Below, piece by piece: positions 17,970 through 26,915 of a stretch of DNA of 37,338 bases (its first letter is position 1; each line of letters opens with the position of its first letter). The notes beneath the pieces were generated by a model, which did no database searches, was not told the DNA's origin, and saw only the letters and a list, made by a program, of their open reading frames with translations. A program made the position numbers and the translations under genes. Origin of the DNA: Hondaea fermentalgiana. Lineage: Eukaryota > Sar > Bigyra > Thraustochytrida > Thraustochytriidae. Location: the NCBI GenBank assembly GCA_014084085.1, contig NPFB01000082.1:42149-79486 (forward strand). Direction: 5' to 3'.

Positions 17970-19088
17970 TTAGACTTTTCTTTTCTCTTCCTTTCTTTTC
18001 TTTGCCTGCACGAGAGCGGTAAATGCATCAACCGCATCTTGATCAATGAGTTCGAGCCGCGCGCGCATGACGAAAAGGTCATTTTCGTGAAAAATTTGGT
18101 GAAAGAGATCCGGCGTGCGGTGATAGTCCTTGGCTGTGGTGACAACCAAGGCCGATTTTCGGTGTGCAGCTGCGCGCACGGCTGTCAGTTCCTTAACATC
18201 GAACGCGTGGTGATCCCCGAAGACGCACATTTCGATTTCAGGCGTTTTACCTCCACGCGCGAAAACGCGCTGCGCCATTCTCTCGACGCTTTCCGGACAG
18301 CCGACTCCAGTCAAACATATGATGCGCGAAGGCATCTCGCCCTGGTAGAGACTGACTGGCCGCATCTCGGATGCGAAGAAGCGCAAATCTGGCTGAATCT
18401 TTGCAAGCGCATCACGGAGCGCGACAAGGCCCTGCGCAGACACCGATGTTGCATGGTGAAGCACGACAGCATCGGCGCGCGCCAGTCCGCTTGCCCACGG
18501 TTCACGAAGTGCACCGTAAGGAAGTGTGTGGGCGTATGCACCCGCGCAGCCCCGTAGGGCATTGACCATGACCACATTGAGATCACGCTTGAGCTGAAAA
18601 TGTTGCAAGCCGTCGTCGAGGATGATTGTCGAGACGTTGTCGCTCGATGTGGCTGACTCGCAAAGAGCCTCCTGTGCAAGTTGCGCGCGGTTCGAGCCAG
18701 CGACAATTTTCGCCGCGGGAAGATTTGCCTTGAGCTCGAATTCCTCGTCCCGACCGTAGCCACGCATGAGAATCATGCAATCTGATCCAAACGACTTTGG
18801 CTCGTTGCCATTGGCAAGGGTCCTGCCAATGAATTCGACCATGGGGGTCTTTCCCGTGCCTCCAACAGAGACATTGCCCACACTGATCACGAGCGGCACG
18901 GGCAGACGCGAGGAAAATACGTCAGGAAGTAGTTGTGTGTACAAGAGCCTGTGTGCGCGGGCAGCTGCTCGCCACACGAGCGAAAGTCCAAAAAGAACGG
19001 GGCGAGCAAGCAGTGGCCACGCGTTGTGACCATGCACGCGACGTTCAAAGCAAAGTCTGAGGGATTGAAAATGCCGAGCACCGGGCAT
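17970..19088 (-). CDS. LPXK: Tetraacyldisaccharide 4'-kinase, LpxK family
   Basis: This is a 372-residue protein. In bacteria LpxK phosphorylates the 4' position of the lipid A disaccharide using ATP; plants keep mitochondrial Raetz-pathway homologues. An Arg-rich, acid-poor N-terminus suggests an organelle presequence, followed by a membrane-associating helix (about 24-50). The P-loop is G71-NVSVGGTGK-T81. LpxK signatures follow: MRGYGR, then ILDDGLQHFQLKRDLNVVMV, and PYGALREP. The second domain has CLTGVGCPESV, FGDHHAF and TTAKDYHR, all as expected. Length is slightly above the bacterial 320-340 residues because of the N-terminus and a Lys-rich tail. It is tail-to-tail with the ligase gene (58 bp apart). 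The frame begins just after an in-frame TAA that ends the upstream dioxygenase, 21 bp before the ATG. Confidence 0.93.
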   Translation of the reverse strand: MPGARHFQSLRLCFERRVHGHNAWPLLARPVLFGLSLVWRAAARAHRLLYTQLLPDVFSSRLPVPLVISVGNVSVGGTGKTPMVEFIGRTLANGNEPKSFGSDCMILMRGYGRDEEFELKANLPAAKIVAGSNRAQLAQEALCESATSSDNVSTIILDDGLQHFQLKRDLNVVMVNALRGCAGAYAHTLPYGALREPWASGLARADAVVLHHATSVSAQGLVALRDALAKIQPDLRFFASEMRPVSLYQGEMPSRIICLTGVGCPESVERMAQRVFARGGKTPEIEMCVFGDHHAFDVKELTAVRAAAHRKSALVVTTAKDYHRTPDLFHQIFHENDLFVMRARLELIDQDAVDAFTALVQAKKRKEEKRKV

Positions 19089-19109
19089 TGAATCGAACGG
19101 AAAAGGTCT

Positions 19110-20003
19110 TTATCTGTACAAGACGTCAGAACGAAGGAGATACTTGACGCCGGCGCGTACGTTCGCTCCTTCGTGAACAAGACAGCGATCGCCGTGCCAA
19201 TGCAACAGGGCGAGGCCTTGCGCAGGAGGCACACGCAGTGCTTCTTTGGTGCCCGTGTTTCCGCTGTAAAAGACGGTTTCGCCACCGTCGAGCCCTTCGT
19301 CGTTGAGGTAAAAGAGAAGCGTAAACTCTGACCAGGCGTCTAGATCCTGCTCAAAGTTGGACTCGTCAATGTGTTTGCCAAAGCGTTGGCCCGTGGCGTA
19401 TCTGTAGAGGCGGATATTGGGGCTGCAGCCGACGGCCTTGCGGCCGTCGATCTCGGCCGGGACGACACCACGAAGCCTTTGAAAGATGATGGCAGCAACT
19501 TCGGGGTCGTGAACGCTGATTCTGCCGTTGTCGCGGAAGGCGAAGCCGGCGCTGGACGCTTGCTTGGCCGAGGCAAAGCCACGCTTTTCTCCCCAGGCGA
19601 TCCAGGCAGCGCACTCTTCGGGCGAAAGGCAGCGCGGCACGGCAAAGATAAGGTCGCGTAGGACGGCGAAGCGTTCGAGATCGAGCTTGACGTGCGAAAG
19701 AAAGGCTGCCGCGTTCTCGACAGAGACTTCGTGGTGGTTCTTGTCGTCACCAGTCACCTCTGCGCCGGTCGCGCTCGCTGCAGTGGCCGTGGAGTCAGGA
19801 TCAAGAGGCGGCACAAGTGGTAGCGAGACACCTTTGGCCCGAAGATCGGGCGCCCTGCCGTCCAGCAAATCTCTCTTTGGGGCGCGTACGCGCTCGGTCG
19901 CAGCAGCCTCGGCGCGCCGCTTGCCCTTGCCCTTGGCTCCCTTTTGCTGCTGCTGCTGCTGCTGCTCTTGCTGCTGCTGCTGCTTCTTCTTCTTCTTCGC
20001 CAT
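19110..20003 (-). CDS. 2-oxoglutarate/Fe(II) dioxygenase, prolyl-4-hydroxylase-like
   Basis: This is a 297-residue protein. The N-terminus is unusual: Lys and Gln runs (about 3-20) encoded by CTT/CTG triplet repeats on the plus strand, then a basic KGKGKRR stretch that could be a nuclear signal. The dioxygenase core spans about 115-297. It includes RLYRYATGQRFGKHID with metal ligands H211 and D213, LLFYLNDEG..GGETVFY, the distal ligand H277 (CLVHEG) and K287 for 2-oxoglutarate. This order is typical of the P4H-like group whose members hydroxylate proteins or modify other substrates. The substrate is unknown and no signal peptide is seen. It lies directly upstream of LpxK on the same strand. 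It may share its transcript with LpxK or contain the LpxK promoter. Confidence 0.88.
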   Translation of the reverse strand: MAKKKKKQQQQQEQQQQQQQKGAKGKGKRRAEAAATERVRAPKRDLLDGRAPDLRAKGVSLPLVPPLDPDSTATAASATGAEVTGDDKNHHEVSVENAAAFLSHVKLDLERFAVLRDLIFAVPRCLSPEECAAWIAWGEKRGFASAKQASSAGFAFRDNGRISVHDPEVAAIIFQRLRGVVPAEIDGRKAVGCSPNIRLYRYATGQRFGKHIDESNFEQDLDAWSEFTLLFYLNDEGLDGGETVFYSGNTGTKEALRVPPAQGLALLHWHGDRCLVHEGANVRAGVKYLLRSDVLYR

Positions 20004-20304
20004 GGTGTTGCTGCTCTACCAGGCTATTTCGTGTTCTGCTTGCGTGGCAAATCTCAATGTTCGTTCGTTCACCAAAGTTTTCATTTTTTCTAGGCAATGT
20101 GGCAAGCAATTTCGCGAGCATTTTCGCGATTGTCTGTGAGTGAGGCTACCACGCGCGAGAGAGATACTGTAGGCCTAGGAGCTGAGCTTGGACCAAGAAC
20201 CAAAACGCGCTCAGCACAACTGCAAAAGGCAGAAGTGTGGAGCGCAGCGTATCCATGAAAGAGGAGATTTTGAGAAGTGAAGAAAAATGCGTTAAATTGT
20301 CAAG
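20004..20304. other. Intergenic spacer, no gene seen
   Basis: About 300 bp hold the promoter and leader of the dioxygenase and the 3' flank of the KH-protein gene. Nothing else was recognised. Confidence 0.5.
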
Positions 20305-20529
20305 TCACTCGGTCGCAAGCATATGCGGGGGCGGCTCGTCAGCCATGGGGATGTTGTACTGCGCGTAATACGCCTTCCAAGCCTTCCATTGCTCGAGCGT
20401 ATACTTTTGCCCGTTTGCACCCATTGTTTGCGTCTGATCGCCGGTCGCGCTTGCAGACTGTTGCTGTTGCTGTTGCTGGGGTTCTTGCTGCGGCTGTGGC
20501 TGCTGAGAGTACTGCTGTGTTTGGTCTAA

Positions 20530-20584
<55 letters not shown>

Positions 20585-22326
20585 GTTTGATTTCCTGACG
20601 TCGAGGACAGAGCGACCTGCTGCGATTGAGATCCTTGGGTAACGGACTGCGAGGGTTGTGTCTGAGGCGTTTGCGTCTGACCTGTTTGCGTTGACTGCTG
20701 CGCTTGAGATGCAAGCGTCTGCTGCGGTTGCTGCCACGCCGCATATTGGCCATACGCCTGCGCAGGCGCAGCACCATAGTAAGCGCCATACGCTGCAGCA
20801 CCGTAACCACGATGAGCACCTGCCGCAGCATTCGCGTAATAGCCCGCCCCATATCCGGCAGCAGCATTTCCAATAACATACTCAATTTGCTGGCGCGCAG
20901 CAGCACACTGCGCGGGAGACCCAAGTAAGACGACCTGACGCTGACCTGGGCCAACGGCGCCGGACTGCGTAAGAACCTTGACCCGTGCCCCGCTCTGCGA
21001 CTCGATCATTGACACAGTAGCGCCGCGTTTACCAATGACGAGCCCGGCCTGATCGTCGCTGACCGTCATTTCCTCGCGGTGTCCGTCGTTCGCAGGACTC
21101 GCGTTCGAGCCACCGGGGCCAAGACGTCCAGCCACCTCGTCTTCGCCTTCCTTCACGACAGCCTCAATCTCTGCTTTGGCAGCTCGATAGTCGTCTTCCG
21201 AGTCTGCATAGACTACAACCGTTCGAGTTTGTGTGTTGTCAGCATCAGGAACGCGCGGAATTTCGATGCGAGTCCGCGTGCGATCTTGAATGCCCTTGAC
21301 TGTGAGTCCGCGTCGTCCGATCACCTTGCCTGCGAACTCATTCGGCACAACGACTTCAAAGCGTGAGCGGCCACCATGGCCGCCATGACCACCGCCTCCA
21401 GGCCCAAAGGAAGGGCGCGTTCGGGACATCGTCTCCTCACGCTCGGCGATAAGGTCGCGGACAAGCACCTCGGCATGCTCCACAGCTTGCTTGGCGCCAC
21501 GGAGGTTGACGGAGCGCATGGGCTCCGAAAAGTCCGGGGGATCCTCGATGGAGACATGGGCGCCACTTCGGTCCTTGATTTCTCTAATCTTCTCTCCGTT
21601 CTTGCCGATGATGGCCCCGACGAGCTCTCGTTTCACCTCGATCGTCCGCGTCTCCAGGTTCGGATCGCTATATCCGTGTTGCTGGTTGCGAACGGTAAGC
21701 GAGAGTTCTTGCTGTTGCACTTTGCTGCTGTCGACGAGCTTGGGATCTGAGAGAATGTTGCGTACGAGCTTTTCCGCACTGCGTACCTGCTCCTCGAGAT
21801 CTCCAAGAATGAGGACGTGCAGGTCTTCGGGATCATCGAGCGAAGGGTCCTCCTTGTTTGCGCCTCTACCCTTGAGCGCAATCGTGCACCCGCTCTCGTC
21901 CTCGACGCGTTTACGAGTGCTGTTGTTCTCGCCGTAGATGAGTTTACTAAAGTCGACCTCCTTGAAGCGGTTGATCGGGATGTAGACCTTTTTGCGCAGC
22001 TGCACACTCGTCGTTGGCCGGCCAGGAGCTGGTGGTCTCCCTCGCGCCACGTCTTGCGCCGACTGCGACGCAGACCTCGACGAAGGCGAGCGCGTCAGGC
22101 CCGAGCCTGCCTCTCCATCGCCGGCGCCCTTGCTGCTCAGCCGCTCCGCGATGCGCCGCGCGCGCTCTGCCGGCGAGAGCTTGCGCTCCGGGCCGGGCTC
22201 TTCTTCGACGTCTTCGCCGACGCCGACGCCGGCATGCTCGCCGCCGCTGCCGCCGTCCTCGCCGATGCCCGGCGGCGGCGCGTCCGAGAACCGCGACCGT
22301 TTCCGCTGCCCCGAGTCGGTCGACAT
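20305..22326 (-). CDS. Four-KH-domain RNA-binding protein with polyglutamine tail (FUBP/SF1-like)
   Basis: This 673-residue protein probably binds single-stranded RNA or DNA. Residues 1-105 are disordered and charged, with an N-terminal basic cluster (QRKRSRF). KH1 (about 111-195) resembles the SF1/BBP type but has GENN (132-135) in place of the GXXG loop. KH2 (about 226-295, GKNG 241-244), KH3 (about 321-393, GRRG 337-340) and KH4 (about 416-486, GKRG 432-435) have intact loops and resemble FUBP/KSRP. A Tyr/Ala/Gly-rich stretch and a long Gln-rich region follow. The longest run is 18 Gln (582-599), encoded by a pure CAG array. The C-terminus QWKAWKAYYAQYNIP recalls the Tyr motifs of FUBP proteins. 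I chose the ATG at 22326; the frame upstream only translates a GATC microsatellite. Confidence 0.88.
20533..20582. repeat. (CTG)n/(CAG)n triplet array encoding polyglutamine
   Basis: A near-uninterrupted CTG run on the plus strand (CAG in the coding sense) codes for 18 consecutive Gln in the KH protein. Pure CAG coding, with no CAA interruptions, suggests recent expansion and likely length polymorphism. Confidence 0.95.
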
Positions 22327-22996
22327 CGTCTGCACGCGCGCGCACCGGCCGAGCCGTACGCTTTCTGCGGCAGCGGCTGACGAGACGGCAGAGGTTTGAT
22401 GTGACTGCGGCCACGAGATCGATCGATCGATCGATCGATCGACGAATGCACAACAAGGAGAGGCTGGCAATGCTGTTGGTAATCCTGACGCTAGCTAGGC
22501 CAAGCGACGGTGCTGATGTCTTGGGATGATGAACATGATGATGACATTACTTCTCCTGAAGCGACAAGAAGAAGAAGAAGAAGAAGAAGAAGACAATGAC
22601 AGCAACAAGAGCAACAATAACAGCAACAACGACGAAATGGTGTTCACAATGTGCTCGCTCACAGCGTCAGGACGGTCGTCAGAGACATCGTCCGGGGGGA
22701 GGCTATAAAAATATGTGAATTTGATGCTCATGCAGATTGCCGAGTCATATTCTTTCGTCTCGCGCACTTCAGTGCGAGAGCGAGCACGTCAGAGAAGAAG
22801 TAGAAGAAGAACAAGAACAACGACGACAACAATAACAAGAGACTCACAGCAAGAGCAAAGGATGCGTTTATGGTGCGAGCTAAATTGCATCGGCAATCTT
22901 TATTACGGTCAAAAGGTACAAGAGCTAACCATTCCCAACTCCTCTATCACTCCATGCCACGACATGATGTCGTGAAAAGGAAAAACGGAGGGGAGC
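22327..22996. other. Intergenic region with GATC and GAA/CAA repeats
   Basis: These 670 bp carry the promoter of the KH-protein gene and the 3' flank of LTO1. They contain a (GATC)n microsatellite (about 22419-22442), a GAA run (about 22566-22592), and degenerate AAC/AGC/GAA triplets at 22600-22640 and 22795-22860. A TATAAAAATA box on the plus strand at about 22705 has no gene downstream in that direction. No gene was seen. Confidence 0.55.
22419..22442. repeat. (GATC)n microsatellite
   Basis: About six tandem GATC units, each self-complementary, lie roughly 95 bp upstream of the KH-protein start codon. Confidence 0.95.
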
Positions 22997-23701
22997 CTAA
23001 AACTCCAGAGATGCGGCATCAAGCGCAGAGCCCTGGGCAGCGGTGGAAGGGACCTGCTGCAGCGGCGGCGTAATATCAAAAGTCAGGCCCAGACGTGCCT
23101 CAAGCACTTTGAATTTGGCGCGAATGCGCAAGAACTTTGCGTGAACGTCATCGTCAAAGCCAGCACCAACAGGGTACTCTTGCAGAAGCTCCTGGAGCGT
23201 GGCGAGCACTTCTGCCACGCCAGGTTTATCAAGCTTGCCATGAACTCCAGCTAAAGCCGCACAGCGCGAATCTTGAGAAACATCTCCCTCCGCTCGCAGC
23301 GCGTCAGCAATCTCGCCTTGCGGGTTCGTCACGATCTCTTTGAGCGTCTCCACAACGCCAAAGTAAAACCCGAGCTCGAGCCCGAATTCTGCGCCTTTTT
23401 GCCTGCCAGTCACCTTCGCTTGCTCCTGCTCGCGCGCAGCGCCGATCTCTCGCCCCTCGGCAAGACCGAGCTTGAAGAGTTTATCTTCGAGGTTCAGAAT
23501 CTCGTCCCAGTCGCCGAGTCCCTCGCCAGAGCTCTCGCCCGTTTCCCCCGAGTCTCTCTCCTGCCGCTCGTGGCCGCCGAGGCGCTCCTCCTCTGCCTCC
23601 TCGCCATCGCCCCCGAGGTCCCACACGTCGCCCGCCTCGTCGTCCATCTCGTCCTTCTCCGCGTCGTCGGCATGCTTGGTGGCGGCGCCGCCGGGGTCCA
23701 T
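22997..23701 (-). CDS. LTO1: LTO1 homologue, adaptor for Fe-S delivery to ABCE1
   Basis: This is a 234-residue protein. The first 60 residues are acidic. The core LNLEDKLFKLGLAEGREIGAAREQEQAKVTGRQKG... contains the glycine-every-four pattern of the Yae1/Lto1 family, with Gly at 79, 83, 87, 99, 103, 107, 111 and 115 and only positions 91 and 95 replaced. In yeast and humans Yae1-Lto1 bridges the cytosolic Fe-S (CIA) targeting complex to Rli1/ABCE1, a ribosome-recycling ATPase. The protein ends in L-E-F, which fits the C-terminal CIA-targeting tripeptide ([LIM]-[DES]-[WF]). The region 125-220 is longer than in yeast and helical. I use the ATG at 23701; an upstream in-frame ATG near 23944 would add a low-complexity stretch. 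Confidence 0.85.
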   Translation of the reverse strand: MDPGGAATKHADDAEKDEMDDEAGDVWDLGGDGEEAEEERLGGHERQERDSGETGESSGEGLGDWDEILNLEDKLFKLGLAEGREIGAAREQEQAKVTGRQKGAEFGLELGFYFGVVETLKEIVTNPQGEIADALRAEGDVSQDSRCAALAGVHGKLDKPGVAEVLATLQELLQEYPVGAGFDDDVHAKFLRIRAKFKVLEARLGLTFDITPPLQQVPSTAAQGSALDAASLEF

Positions 23702-24094
23702 CCCCTCGATCCCACTCGCGCTCGCGCGTCCGCGAGGCGAGGCGAGGCGAGCGCCGGGCGCGGGGCGCGGGTCTTCCCGGCCTCCGCCCTCGCGCGCAGC
23801 CGCGGCGCGGCGGCCGCCGATGGGCGCGCGGATGGACGGATGGACGGTCGGGGTTTGGATGCTCGCGCGATGGACGATGATTGATGGATGCATGCAAGTT
23901 TGAATCCTGCGCGGATTCAAACCGGGGTTCAAACTTGCGGCCATGGATGGCGGTGACGGGGTTCTCGCCCGCTCCTGGTGCCGGGAGGCGCAGCGGCGGC
24001 GGCGGCAGAGCGCGAACGCGGGGAGATTGCGGGGGGCGCGCGGCGGCCGCGCGCGGGCGGAGGCGCGCGAGAGCGAGGGCACGTCGCCGGCGCG
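23702..24094. promoter_or_regulatory. Divergent promoter region with nested inverted repeats
   Basis: These 393 bp separate the LTO1 and membrane-protein start codons. At 23894-23938 three related segments form competing hairpins. GTTTGAATCC (23898-23907) pairs with 23913-23922 over a 5-nt loop. GCAAGTTTGAA (23894-23904) pairs with 23928-23938. A (GATG)n-like stretch at about 23850-23890 adjoins it. No factor is known to me for this motif. Confidence 0.55.
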
Positions 24095-24991
24095 ATGATG
24101 CGGCGCTGGGCGGGCCTCAGATGGCTGACGCCCGCCAGGGCGATGCCGCATGGGCTCTCGGGGACCGCGACGCTGGCGCTGGGCGCGAGGCTCACGCTCG
24201 GCTCGCTGCGCGGGGTCGCAGACCCCGACGCGGACGCAGGCCTTGTCGGGGCCTACCTCGTCGCGGCGGCGGCCAACGCTGTGGCGGCCGTGATGATGGC
24301 CCACCTCGCGCCGCCCAACATGCGGACCGCATTCAGACTCGCGTCCGCGCTGCAAGTTGGCCTCGTGTGGTTCGCGGGCCGCTTCTTCATGGATCAAGGC
24401 GAACCCGCGCCGCCGCAACTTCGGGCTGTTGACCAGTTCATGACGTTGTTGCTCATCGGCCCTGTGCTCGGGTTCGCTTTCGTCGCAGGGCTCACGGTGG
24501 CGCCCGTGTACGGCAAGGCTACGGCAAGCGCAGTGGCCGTCGGCAGCGCCAGCATGCTCTTGCTTTGCGGATACCCGCTGCAACTCGCCTTCATGGATCC
24601 AAGCTGGTATGGGTGCGTGCTGGACAGGTACCCGGCGCAGCGAGCTGGCTTCGTTCAGTTTGTGTACATTCCCGCATCATTTTGCTTCGCGGCCGTCATG
24701 TTTGGCGCCACGCTTTTGAATCGCAAGATCATTTCAGGCATCTTCTTTGGCGTCTTCTTCATCGGATGTATTCTCGTTACGCTATTTGCGACAGTGCTCA
24801 TGCAGGAAGTCTACATTCCCGTGGTCAGTACGCAAAAGCTTGTTATTCTATGCCCGGAACCTGCTGCCGCAGAAGCTCCCAAGTCGCTTTTGCAGACTCT
24901 CTCTCGAGTTCTCGACACGAGCCGTCTAGCACAGGTCGTGCTTGCGTCCTTGGGTGTGCAACAAGTGGGCCAGCCTCGAAGCGCCTTGTAA
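24095..24991 (+). CDS. Multipass membrane protein, function unknown
   Basis: This is a 298-residue protein from the ATG at 24095 (a second ATG follows at once). After a short basic N-terminus it has about seven hydrophobic segments. They include LGLVGAYLVAAAANAVAAVMMA-like, LALQVGLVWFAGRFF-like, QFMTLLLIGPVLGFAFVAGL, SASMLLLCGYPLQLAF, FVYIPASFCFAAVMFGATLL and IISGIFFGVFFIGCILVTLF, where the first two names are approximate. The C-terminal 60 residues are soluble and Ala/Leu-rich. No transporter signature is recognised. The first part of the gene is very GC-rich, with codon use like the PNPO start. Its 3' end converges on the next minus-strand gene (115 bp). Confidence 0.75.
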   Translation: MMRRWAGLRWLTPARAMPHGLSGTATLALGARLTLGSLRGVADPDADAGLVGAYLVAAAANAVAAVMMAHLAPPNMRTAFRLASALQVGLVWFAGRFFMDQGEPAPPQLRAVDQFMTLLLIGPVLGFAFVAGLTVAPVYGKATASAVAVGSASMLLLCGYPLQLAFMDPSWYGCVLDRYPAQRAGFVQFVYIPASFCFAAVMFGATLLNRKIISGIFFGVFFIGCILVTLFATVLMQEVYIPVVSTQKLVILCPEPAAAEAPKSLLQTLSRVLDTSRLAQVVLASLGVQQVGQPRSAL

Positions 24992-25106
24992 TAAAAATGA
25001 AAAGAGTTAAAGAATCGAATGCGCGCGCGCACGCGTACGCATATAGAACAGCGGCACGACGAAGCTCGCATAGACCCTGACAAAGAAGCCTTTATCTAAA
25101 AATAGG

Positions 25107-25979
25107 CTATGAACCGTCGGCCTCGCGCAGCGAGCGCGCCAGACCAGGCGATATTGGCTTTCCTGTTTTCGTTTCAATCATGTCCCATTTCACAAGTTTC
25201 CACACATCTTGCACCGTGTCGCGAAAGGTATGCGCAGAGACTGTCACCTCTCGGCCTTTGGCCACACGTGTCTCGAAATGAAACTTGGCCGAGTTATCCT
25301 CAAAGGTGCCACGGACGCGTCCAAGAGGCTTGAACTCGGGTGCACCCAATTTTTCTTTGAGATGGTCGAGGACCATGAGCACCGCCTTGTGCCGTTTAGG
25401 CTTGTACACGCGACTGAAATAGACACCGCCGCTGAGACCCACAACGGCACCGATGACCAGAGCGCTTCCGAGCTGCATAATGACTGACTTGGGGTCACGA
25501 TCACGAACTGAACGACTTTTCTCCAAGGCAGCAGCGTCCCGTTCTCGAAGCTCTGCTCGAAAGTCTTTTCGCCAGTCTTCGAACACCGTTTCCAAACCAA
25601 GCGCTTTTCCGGTGACCACCGCGAGCACGAGAACGGAAGAGATGCGAAAGAATTTCCAGAGTTGCAGAGGCGGCAGCAAGTTGTCGTCTGGTTCAAGGGC
25701 CTTCGCTTGTGCCTTGGCTGCCTCTTCTTTGGCGCGAGCGCGCTCAGCGCTCGTGACTTGCTTACGTACCGCCACATTTGGTACAAAGCCTGTCCTCTCT
25801 GCAGCAGCGCCGTGTTGCTTGCCGCTTGCCTTGGCCGTACCGCTACTCGTGGTGCTGTTTGTGCTCGTCTTGGTGGTCCTGGCGAGCCCTCGAGTCCATC
25901 TCACACTCGTGCGTACACTGACACCGCCAATACCCATGCCTACGCGCACGGGCGTCCTCAGCGCCGGCGCGCGGAACAT
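25107..25979 (-). CDS. Mitochondrial two-TM protein with possible Coa1/Tim21-like domain
   Basis: This is a 290-residue protein. The first 45 residues are rich in Arg, Ser and Thr and lack acidic residues (MFRAPALRTPVRVGMGIGGV), a strong mitochondrial presequence. Two hydrophobic helices lie at about 110-130 (FFRISSVLVLAVVTGKALG) and 168-188 (LGSALVIGAVVGLSGGVYF), separated by a charged loop. The C-terminal domain (about 200-275) reads LKEKLGAPEFKPLGRVRGTF..NSAKFHFETRVAKGREVTV and ends with a Trp-containing helix. That helix-Pro-strand-basic turn-strand order resembles the Coa1/Tim21 fold but is weaker than in the gene at 3811. A role in respiratory assembly or import is conceivable. I would call it hypothetical with mitochondrial location. 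Confidence 0.75.
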   Translation of the reverse strand: MFRAPALRTPVRVGMGIGGVSVRTSVRWTRGLARTTKTSTNSTTSSGTAKASGKQHGAAAERTGFVPNVAVRKQVTSAERARAKEEAAKAQAKALEPDDNLLPPLQLWKFFRISSVLVLAVVTGKALGLETVFEDWRKDFRAELRERDAAALEKSRSVRDRDPKSVIMQLGSALVIGAVVGLSGGVYFSRVYKPKRHKAVLMVLDHLKEKLGAPEFKPLGRVRGTFEDNSAKFHFETRVAKGREVTVSAHTFRDTVQDVWKLVKWDMIETKTGKPISPGLARSLREADGS

Positions 25980-26915
25980 CGTTGGTCCTTGCTCAGCTCC
26001 GCACGCGGTCCCTGGCCAGCGCCAGCACTCTGGCGTGAACCTGTCGTCTGGTTGTTTTTGTTTTGCTGCAGCAAATGCTCCAGTGCCGCATCACCTACGC
26101 TCCAGTGCATACATACAACCAGTCTGTGGAGCATTTGTATAGCAGGCTAGAAAGGTTAAACAAGCCGCACTCACGGCGAGTTGAGAATGAAGGGGAAGAG
26201 CACGATGGGAGGAGGACAGCATGGCTTCAAGTCGAGCGTTGGCGACTTCGGCCTTTTTAGCTTTTTTTTAGCCCTACCACCGTGACTTTGGCCTCTGCAC
26301 AGTACACTCGAGAGGGGTATTGAAAACTCATGAAAGCCAGCCGACAATCGCAATGTGAAATTCTCCCTTGCGGGCTTCAAATGAGGCTGTCTGCAGGTTT
26401 TCTTGCTCTTTGGCGCATCGCATACATGGTTGACAAAGAATATGTATTGACAGTGAGTGAGTGAGACAAAGGTGTAGTCTTTCTCGCTTCATACAGTCTC
26501 CACTTAAATGCTGACCAACATAATGCAACACGCGGAAAACAAATCTAAAATTCTCGCGACTCGCCCTCTCTTGAAAACACATGGGCATTACATCCTCGAA
26601 TAAAGTGACGTTGTATACGTCGCGCGGATTCATTCACCCGTAAACGTATTACTTATACGAGCGAAATGCACGATCGCCAAAGATCACTCACTGTTGCTCC
26701 TTCTATGTATTCAAGGTGGCCAACCTTCGAGCTCGCGCATTGCACGTTGGCTGAACAGTAAATTGAAAAAGCACCTTGAGCCAAGAATAAAATGAAACAT
26801 GGTAGTACACACCCCCGGGCCGCGATGCACGCACTCCATTTTGGCGCTTGGCAGTGGCTCGCTTTTCGTGTTGGTTTGCAAATCTCGGTTCGACTCATCG
26901 CAGACGCGGCTGCGG
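25980..26915. other. Intergenic/divergent promoter region, no gene seen
   Basis: These 936 bp lie between two oppositely transcribed genes. The middle (about 26250-26700) is AT-richer than the rest of the window. I see no tRNA, snRNA, ordered repeat or coding pattern. An in-frame ATG at 26799 could add 39 residues to the next gene. Confidence 0.5.

Noticed and set aside
21817..22529. Plus-strand frames of 135-187 codons opposite the KH gene
   Set aside because: They mirror the KH coding sequence and translate into Arg/Pro/Ser-rich text.
23899..23938. tRNA-like B box (GGTTCAAA)
   Set aside because: No A box, acceptor stem or cloverleaf can be drawn; the sequence is better explained as nested inverted repeats.
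23702..24583. Extension of the LTO1 frame on the minus strand to 528 codons
   Set aside because: It overlaps the divergent membrane-protein gene, is Arg/His/Pro-rich without pattern, and LTO1 proteins are normally short.
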